Source of the DNA: Stenotrophomonas koreensis
GTDB lineage: Bacteria > Pseudomonadota > Gammaproteobacteria > Xanthomonadales > Xanthomonadaceae
Assembly (NCBI RefSeq): GCF_001431525.1
Contig: NZ_LDJH01000013.1
Location: 183,206 to 247,205, forward strand
DNA: 64,000 bases
Direction of reading: 5' to 3'
The notes below the pieces were generated by a model, which did no database searches, had not been told where the DNA came from, and was given only the letters and a program-made list of their open reading frames with translations. The position numbers and the translations under genes are program-made. This document shows, piece after piece, positions 59,841-64,000 of the stretch. Numbering within the stretch: position 1 is the first letter of the stretch; each line of letters opens with the position of its first letter.

Positions 59841-60773
59841 ATGAACGACGACACCGACCACGCTTCAGATCCGTATGGCCGTCAGCTCAATGAGTACTTC
59901 AGTGCGTGGGCACGTGCGCTGCAGCAGGCCATTGCACCGGGGCAGGGGGCGCAGGGCCCGGGGGTGTTCAGTGCTCCGGGAATGGAGGGTCTGGGCGCGG
60001 CGGCCGGCGGCCCCTGGCTGCAGGCGATCCACCAGCTGGCCCGCCAGGCCCTGGAGCAGGAGCTGGACAGTGCCGGCATCGCCAATGCCTGGCGGCAGAT
60101 CCTGCAGCAAGGGCTGTGGCCCGACGCCCTGCCACTGACCGACCTGTTTGCCGGCAATGCCTGGACCAGCAATCCGGGTGCCGACTCCTGGCTGGACCAT
60201 CCTGCCTTCGGCCCCCTGCGTGAGCACATGCAGCGCTGGCAGCAGCTGGGCCGGCAACAGCGCCAGGCGCAGGCGGAATTTTCGCACTGGCAATCCCTGC
60301 TCGGGCAGGTCCGCGAGCTGGCCCTGGCACAGTTCGAGCAGCTGCTGCGCGGCCATGAACAAGCACCGTTGGCCAATGCCCGGGCGCTGCTGGATCTGTG
60401 GGTGGAGGCGGCCGAACATGCCTGGCAGCAGGTGGCGATGAGTGAAGATTTCGCTCGCGCGGCGGCCCAGTTCAGCCAGGCGCAGATGCAGCTGCTGCAG
60501 ACCCAGCAGGGCGAGGCGGACCGGCTGTTTGCCAGCCTCGGGATTGCCAGCCGGCGGGAATTGGATCAGGCCTACCTGCGTATCGACACCCTGGAGCGAC
60601 AGGTGCGGCAGCTGCTGGCGATGCAGGCTGCCGCAAGCCCTGCCAAGCCTGCCAGGCAAAAGCCGCAGGCCGCCGACGGCAAGCCGGCCGGGGGCGCCGG
60701 GGCAAAACCCGCTTCCAGGCCGGGGGCGGCGAAAACCGCCCGCGCGCCGCGCGCGGACCGGAGCAAGGGCTGA
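59841..60773 (+). CDS. phaE: class III PHA synthase subunit PhaE
   Basis: Non-catalytic partner of PhaC in the class III polyhydroxyalkanoate synthase. The 310-residue, Gln/Ala/Trp-rich, largely helical protein lacks a hydrolase motif and shows the PhaE features of a WQ-rich middle and the DLWVEAAEHAWQQVAMSEDFA block near residue 182. The C-terminus ends in a low-complexity Lys/Ala/Pro tail. The start is ATG 59841 (MNDDTDHASDPYGRQ); an upstream in-frame codon is not supported. phaC begins four bases after its stop. Confidence 0.9.
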   Translation: MNDDTDHASDPYGRQLNEYFSAWARALQQAIAPGQGAQGPGVFSAPGMEGLGAAAGGPWLQAIHQLARQALEQELDSAGIANAWRQILQQGLWPDALPLTDLFAGNAWTSNPGADSWLDHPAFGPLREHMQRWQQLGRQQRQAQAEFSHWQSLLGQVRELALAQFEQLLRGHEQAPLANARALLDLWVEAAEHAWQQVAMSEDFARAAAQFSQAQMQLLQTQQGEADRLFASLGIASRRELDQAYLRIDTLERQVRQLLAMQAAASPAKPARQKPQAADGKPAGGAGAKPASRPGAAKTARAPRADRSKG

Positions 60774-60776
60774 GTC

Positions 60777-61853
60777 ATGGCGCGCAGTCCTTTGGGGTTT
60801 GACCTGGCTGCGCTGGCCGCTGAGGGCGCGCGCATCCAGCAGCAATTGATTGATGGCCTGCAGTTGCTGCCGCAGTTGGAAGAGGTGGTGGTCGGCGCCA
60901 GTGCACGGCAGCTGGTATGGCAGGACGGCAAGGTCTGCCTGTATCGCTTCCTGGCCGATGAGGACGATCAACGACCACCCCGCCAGCCGCTGCTGGTGGT
61001 GTACGCGCTGGTCAACCGCCCTTACATGATCGACCTGCAGCAGGGCCGCTCGCTGGTGCAGCGTCTGCTGGCCCTGGGGCATGACGTGTACGTCCTGGAC
61101 TGGGGGTATCCGGATCGCGGGGATCGTTACCTGCGTCTTGAAGACTATGTGCTGCGCTACATCGACGGGGCGGTCAGGCATTTGTGCCAGGCCAGCGCAC
61201 AGCAGGGCATCGATCTGCTCGGTGTCTGCCAGGGCGGCGTGCTCAGCCTGTGCTATGCCGCACTGGAGCCGGCGCGGGTGCGCAACCTGATCACGATGGT
61301 TACCCCGGTCGATTTCCATACCGCCGACAACATGCTCGGCAACTGGGCGCGCGCCCTGGACGTGGATGCCCTGGTGCAGACGCTGGGCAATATCCCGGCG
61401 GACCTGATGAATGCCAGTTACCTGATGCTCAAGCCGTTCCAGCTCAACCTGCACAAGTATGTGGCCATGCTCGACATCCTGCACGACCGGCAGGCATTGG
61501 CAGATTTCCTGCGGATGGAAAAGTGGATATTCGATTCCCCGGACATGGCCGGCACGGCGTTTGCGCAATTCATCAAGCAGTTCTACCAGGACAATGGCCT
61601 TGTCCACGGCACTATCCAGCTGGACGCAAGAGTGGTGGACCTGTCGCAGGTGACCATGCCGGTGCTGAATCTTTACGCGACCCAGGACCATCTGGTTCCA
61701 CCCGCATCCTCTCAGGCCCTGCGCGGCCTGATCGGCAGTCAGGACTACACCGAGGACTGCTTCGCCGGTGGCCATATCGGCATTTACGTGTCCTCGCGCG
61801 CGCAGCGTGAAGTGCCTGCCTGCATCGATGGCTGGTTGCGTGCACGCCAATAG
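60777..61853 (+). CDS. phaC: class III PHA synthase catalytic subunit PhaC
   Basis: Polymerises 3-hydroxyacyl-CoA into polyhydroxyalkanoate. The 358-residue length is that of class III enzymes (about 355) and much shorter than class I (about 590). The lipase-like box GVCQGG gives the nucleophile Cys151; Asp304 (QDHLVPP) and His333 (GGHIGIY) complete the triad. It forms an operon with phaE. The precursor genes phaA and phaB are not in the window, so monomer supply is encoded elsewhere. Confidence 0.94.
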   Translation: MARSPLGFDLAALAAEGARIQQQLIDGLQLLPQLEEVVVGASARQLVWQDGKVCLYRFLADEDDQRPPRQPLLVVYALVNRPYMIDLQQGRSLVQRLLALGHDVYVLDWGYPDRGDRYLRLEDYVLRYIDGAVRHLCQASAQQGIDLLGVCQGGVLSLCYAALEPARVRNLITMVTPVDFHTADNMLGNWARALDVDALVQTLGNIPADLMNASYLMLKPFQLNLHKYVAMLDILHDRQALADFLRMEKWIFDSPDMAGTAFAQFIKQFYQDNGLVHGTIQLDARVVDLSQVTMPVLNLYATQDHLVPPASSQALRGLIGSQDYTEDCFAGGHIGIYVSSRAQREVPACIDGWLRARQ

Positions 61854-62313
61854 GCCAGGCCGCCACGGCGGCAGGGCGTTGATCATGCTGGCCTGGATGC
61901 TCGGCGGGGTCTGGACTTTGCCCAACAGCCTGATTGGCCTGGCCGGCGGTCTGCTGGCCCTGCCGTGGGGCGCCCGGCCGAGCATCAGTGCGCGTGATGG
62001 GGCCCTGGTGTTCCTGCATTACCCGTGGGGCCCGGGTGGGGCGATCACCTTTGGCAATGTCATCCTGGCCACCGGCCAGGATCTGGATAGGCCTTGCCTG
62101 AGCTATGCCCATCGTGCGGGCTGGTGCCAGCAGCCATCGATGCGTCTGGGCGACCACGAACGAGCCCATGTACTGCAGTACATGGTGCTTGGCGTGCTGT
62201 TCCTGCCGCTGTATCTGCTCTGCGGCGGGGTCAGTGCCGGCAACCGCTTTGAACAGGCCGCCGATCGCTATGCACTGACCGGTCGAGGATGGTGGCCGTG
62301 GTTGCGTGAATAA
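61840..62313 (+). CDS. small membrane protein with HExxH motif
   Basis: A protein of up to 157 residues. Starts are possible at GTG 61840, overlapping the phaC end, and ATG 61885. It has a hydrophobic N-terminal segment (about residues 15-43) and a second one (about 114-128). The HERAH sequence near residue 106 followed by EQAADRYA about 30 residues later fits the HExxH...E(xx)D pattern of gluzincin-type metallopeptidases such as M48, but the protein is far smaller and the family is not one I recognise. It follows phaC directly and may be co-transcribed. Confidence 0.65.
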   Translation: MHANRPGRHGGRALIMLAWMLGGVWTLPNSLIGLAGGLLALPWGARPSISARDGALVFLHYPWGPGGAITFGNVILATGQDLDRPCLSYAHRAGWCQQPSMRLGDHERAHVLQYMVLGVLFLPLYLLCGGVSAGNRFEQAADRYALTGRGWWPWLRE

Positions 62314-62423
62314 GCGCACATTTCAACCACGCATCACATCTGAATTAGGTTTTTGACACGAAAATTTAAGGCTTCCTGGCAGATCATTGTCGGCGCAAGA
62401 ACGCACGACAGGAGATCCAACCC

Positions 62424-62639
62424 ATGACGCATGTGCTTTACGTCGGGGGCAGCAAGGACGGTACGCGGGGCATGATGCCGTATGGCCTGCGCAAGCTGCA
62501 GGCTGAAGGCGATAACGGTATCGAGATCTATGTGGAAAAGACCATGCAGTTGCACGGCGTTGGCCGTGTCAGGGTCATGGCACTTGAGGGGCTGCACGAG
62601 GAAGTGCTGGCCAGGCAGTTGCAGCACCACTACCGCTGA
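62424..62639 (+). CDS. small hypothetical protein (71 aa)
   Basis: A short basic protein, MTHVLYVGGSKDGTRGMM at the start, without a membrane segment or domain I recognise. AGGAGATC lies at a good distance before the ATG, and a TTGACA at 62353-62358 could be its -35 box, both of which argue that it is a real gene. It lies between the phaC operon and the tRNA array. Confidence 0.6.
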   Translation: MTHVLYVGGSKDGTRGMMPYGLRKLQAEGDNGIEIYVEKTMQLHGVGRVRVMALEGLHEEVLARQLQHHYR

Positions 62640-62822
62640 GCATCAGTGCCTTGGCAAGGGTGTTATTTCGTTCCTGTTTCGCAGGGACGCCGTGAGACTT
62701 GATCATCAGCCGTTGGTGCAGGCAGTCAGTGCCGCACCCGTTCGGGTAGTGATGGCCGTGGCTTGTACGATGGCGTCCCAGTCTCTGTTTCCCCGCCTTG
62801 GGCGGCAGGTACAAAAACAGAA
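62640..62822. other. short gene-free stretch
   Basis: No gene or strong structure is seen apart from a small ACCCG/CGGGT hairpin near 62739. It lies between the small protein gene and the terminator of the opposing tRNA array. Confidence 0.5.
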
Positions 62823-62850
62823 AACCCCTGATTATTGATCATCAGGGGTT
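62823..62850 (-). terminator. Rho-independent terminator of the tRNA array
   Basis: AACCCCTGAT and ATCAGGGGTT form a 10-bp stem; on the minus strand the stem is followed by TTCTGTTTTTG, just after tRNA-Leu. Confidence 0.85.
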
Positions 62851-62858
62851 GACTGTTT

Positions 62859-62944
62859 GGTGCCGAAGGTGGGACTCGAACCCACACGCTTTTAAGGGCG
62901 GCGGATTTTGAATCCGCTGCGTCTACCGATTCCGCCACTTCGGC
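62859..62944 (-). tRNA. tRNA-Leu (CAA)
   Basis: The acceptor stem GCCGAAG pairs with CTTCGGC, with an encoded CCA. Anticodon loop TTCAAAA gives CAA, and the long variable arm is that of a class II tRNA. Last gene of the five-tRNA array. Confidence 0.96.
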
Positions 62945-63039
62945 TGAAGTGTCTGCCCAGTATATCCAGGCATCTGCAACTGAAAAGAGGTAGAAGCTAC
63001 TCTTCAACCTGCAAGACCTTGGCGTGCCAAGGGTTGTGA

Positions 63040-63115
63040 TGGCGTCCCCACGGGGATTCGAACCCCGGTCGCTACCGTGAAAGGGTAGTGTCCTAGGCCT
63101 CTAGACGATGGGGAC
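63040..63115 (-). tRNA. tRNA-Glu (UUC), copy 1
   Basis: Starts GTCCCCA, with the typical GTCTAGAGGCCTAGGAC D-arm region; anticodon loop CTTTCAC gives TTC, and the CCA end is encoded. Anticodon stem is CTACC/GGTAG, different from copy 2. Confidence 0.97.
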
Positions 63116-63161
63116 GTCTTAAGAACTTGCATCTGACCAGACAGGCCTAGTGTCTGATAAA

Positions 63162-63237
63162 TGGTGGAGCCAAGCGGGATCGAACCGCTGACCTCCTGCA
63201 TGCCATGCAGGCGCTCTCCCAGCTGAGCTATGGCCCC
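63162..63237 (-). tRNA. tRNA-Ala (GGC), copy 1
   Basis: Starts GGGGCCA and has anticodon loop ATGGCAT (GGC), T arm with GGTTCGATCC and encoded CCA. Identical to copy 2 throughout. Confidence 0.97.
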
Positions 63238-63291
63238 GATGTAACCTTCCAGTCTTGCGACTGGCCTTCCCTGGGAGGGAAGGGTGATGAT

Positions 63292-63367
63292 TGGCGTCCC
63301 CACGGGGATTCGAACCCCGGTCGCCACCGTGAAAGGGTGATGTCCTAGGCCTCTAGACGATGGGGAC
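63292..63367 (-). tRNA. tRNA-Glu (UUC), copy 2
   Basis: As copy 1 except for the anticodon stem, TCACC/GGTGG, which keeps pairing through one T-A to C-G change and one C-G to T-G wobble. Confidence 0.97.
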
Positions 63368-63415
63368 GCATTGATCATCAAATTTTGTTGTCTTCAAACG
63401 GCCTAGTGTTTGAAG

Positions 63416-63491
63416 TGGTGGAGCCAAGCGGGATCGAACCGCTGACCTCCTGCATGCCATGCAGGCGCTCTCCCAGCTGAGCTATGGCCCC
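63416..63491 (-). tRNA. tRNA-Ala (GGC), copy 2
   Basis: First gene of the array, identical to copy 1. A promoter lies just upstream on the minus strand. Confidence 0.97.
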
Positions 63492-63509
63492 GGTGTTGCC
63501 GAGAACGAA

Positions 63510-63538
63510 ATAATAGCCAGACACGCAGGGCAGCACAA
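63510..63538 (-). promoter_or_regulatory. promoter of the tRNA array
   Basis: Minus-strand -10 box TATTAT (63515-63510) and -35-like TTGTGC (63538-63533) are separated by exactly 17 bases, with a GC-containing discriminator before tRNA-Ala. The -10 matches consensus at five of six positions. Confidence 0.65.
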
Positions 63539-63703
63539 GCTTTTTTTCACAAAAATTTCCGAGGGGCTTGAAGCCTTGCCGGATCTGGGTGAAAGCTTGC
63601 TCCCGGGGCGGTTATGGTTGGATGGGGCAGCCGGCGGATGTCTCGCCACGGGCTGTTGCAGGGTGCAGTCCTGGTTGACCCAAAGCTTTAATCTCCTAAA
63701 TTT

Positions 63704-63720
63704 ATTACGTAATACGTAAT
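63704..63720. promoter_or_regulatory. AT-rich palindrome ATTACGTA-A-TACGTAAT
   Basis: Two 8-base arms separated by one base, in a strongly AT-rich pocket, 42 bases before the KfrA-like start. Its position suggests an autoregulatory operator for that DNA-binding protein. Confidence 0.6.
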
Positions 63721-63762
63721 TATCGTGTTACTATTTATTTACTCAGCACAGATGAAACCCCT

Positions 63763-64000
63763 ATGCCCCGCGTGACCCGAATTGACCGCAGCGATGCGTT
63801 TGCCGCCATCGAGAGCATCATCTCCCGAGGGGAGGCGCCGACCCATATCAATGTGCGGGCAGAGCTTGGGCAACGAGGCTCGCCACCGGTGATTTCCAAT
63901 TTCATCGGCAGCTGGTTCGCCTGCTACGGGCCGAGCTTGCTTGAGCGCGCACCGACTGAGGGGGGGCAGCCTGCCGTATCCACGCCGCCGACCTTGGGTG
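63763..64000 (+). CDS. KfrA-like DNA-binding protein, N-terminal part (3' end outside window)
   Basis: The frame opens at ATG 63763 and runs off the window after 79 codons. The first 55 residues (MPRVTRIDRSDAFAAIESII, then a GEAPTHINVRAELG helix and RGSPPVISNFIGSW) match the KfrA-type DNA-binding N-terminal domain, which is usually followed by a long alanine-rich coiled coil. A Pro/Thr/Glu-rich linker begins near residue 68. KfrA proteins are best known from plasmids, where they repress themselves and form multimers; chromosomal copies exist. The palindrome upstream fits autoregulation. Confidence 0.7.
   Translation, partial: MPRVTRIDRSDAFAAIESIISRGEAPTHINVRAELGQRGSPPVISNFIGSWFACYGPSLLERAPTEGGQPAVSTPPTLG

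Noticed and set aside
63752..63775. Seven-codon leader peptide before the KfrA-like gene
   Set aside because: The frame ATG AAA CCC to TGA overlaps the real start in another phase and has no ribosome-binding site or regulatory codon run.

Overview
This is a GC-rich chromosomal window of a gammaproteobacterium, almost certainly Xanthomonadaceae (Stenotrophomonas/Xanthomonas/Pseudoxanthomonas group). The reasons are the 1657-residue NAD-glutamate dehydrogenase, an enlarged 824-residue LigA, an rpsF-rpsR-rplI operon without priB, the smc-zipA-ligA order, a class III PHA synthase pair (phaE-phaC) and a serC-pheA-aroA cluster. Most of the window is housekeeping; the less ordinary parts are small and scattered.

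Layout. 1-8 kb: 3' part of an acyl-CoA dehydrogenase gene, gdh, nadK and a cytosolic-type 5'-nucleotidase. 7.85-8.57 kb: gene-free stretch ending in a REP-like hairpin, then a flavin monooxygenase of trimethylamine-oxidising type. 9.9-19.4 kb: a DNA-end-processing district, with a DUF2939 protein, sbcD-sbcC on the plus strand and, converging on it, an sbcB / DUF2461 / SF1-helicase operon. 19.4-22.3 kb (minus): carbonic anhydrase, two small unknown proteins, asnS. 22.4-24.3 kb: A-type Fe-S carrier and the rpsF operon. 24.3-36.7 kb: smc, zipA, ligA, GNAT, epmA, mtnA, gyrA. 36.7-40.5 kb: a HutC-type regulator without hut genes, a membrane-anchored Mrr-like protein, a phasin, a PHA-system protein and an FHA protein. 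40.5-46.6 kb: serC-pheA-aroA, a small membrane ORF, a TonB-like protein, serS. 46.7-52.9 kb: LysR regulator, tRNA-Ser, then a two-component system divergent from a pap2-eptA-dgkA operon. 53-59 kb: tadA, orn, ppsA with divergent ppsR, a DUF1249 protein, a Nudix hydrolase. 59-62.4 kb: pssA, phaE-phaC and a small HExxH membrane protein. 62.4-64 kb: a small unknown protein, a five-tRNA array (Ala-Glu-Ala-Glu-Leu) and the start of a KfrA-like gene behind an AT-rich palindrome.

How the genes fit together. The two-component system, PAP2 phosphatase, phosphoethanolamine transferase and diacylglycerol kinase look like a self-contained lipid A remodelling module: EptA consumes phosphatidylethanolamine and releases diacylglycerol, which DgkA re-phosphorylates. 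The phasin and PHA-system protein at 39 kb serve the polymer made by PhaEC at 60 kb. SbcCD and exonuclease I sit beside an uncharacterised SF1 helicase. PpsR controls PpsA across a shared intergenic region. Epma, MtnA and the aminoacyl-tRNA synthetases are ordinary housekeeping functions.

The best candidates for something under-described are the helicase/DUF2461 genes attached to sbcB, the membrane-embedded Mrr-like protein, the C-rich-loop hairpin in the phasin 3' UTR, and the 11-bp-phased TCCGAC repeats in front of the lipid A module. I found no CRISPR array, insertion sequence, prophage or toxin gene cluster.
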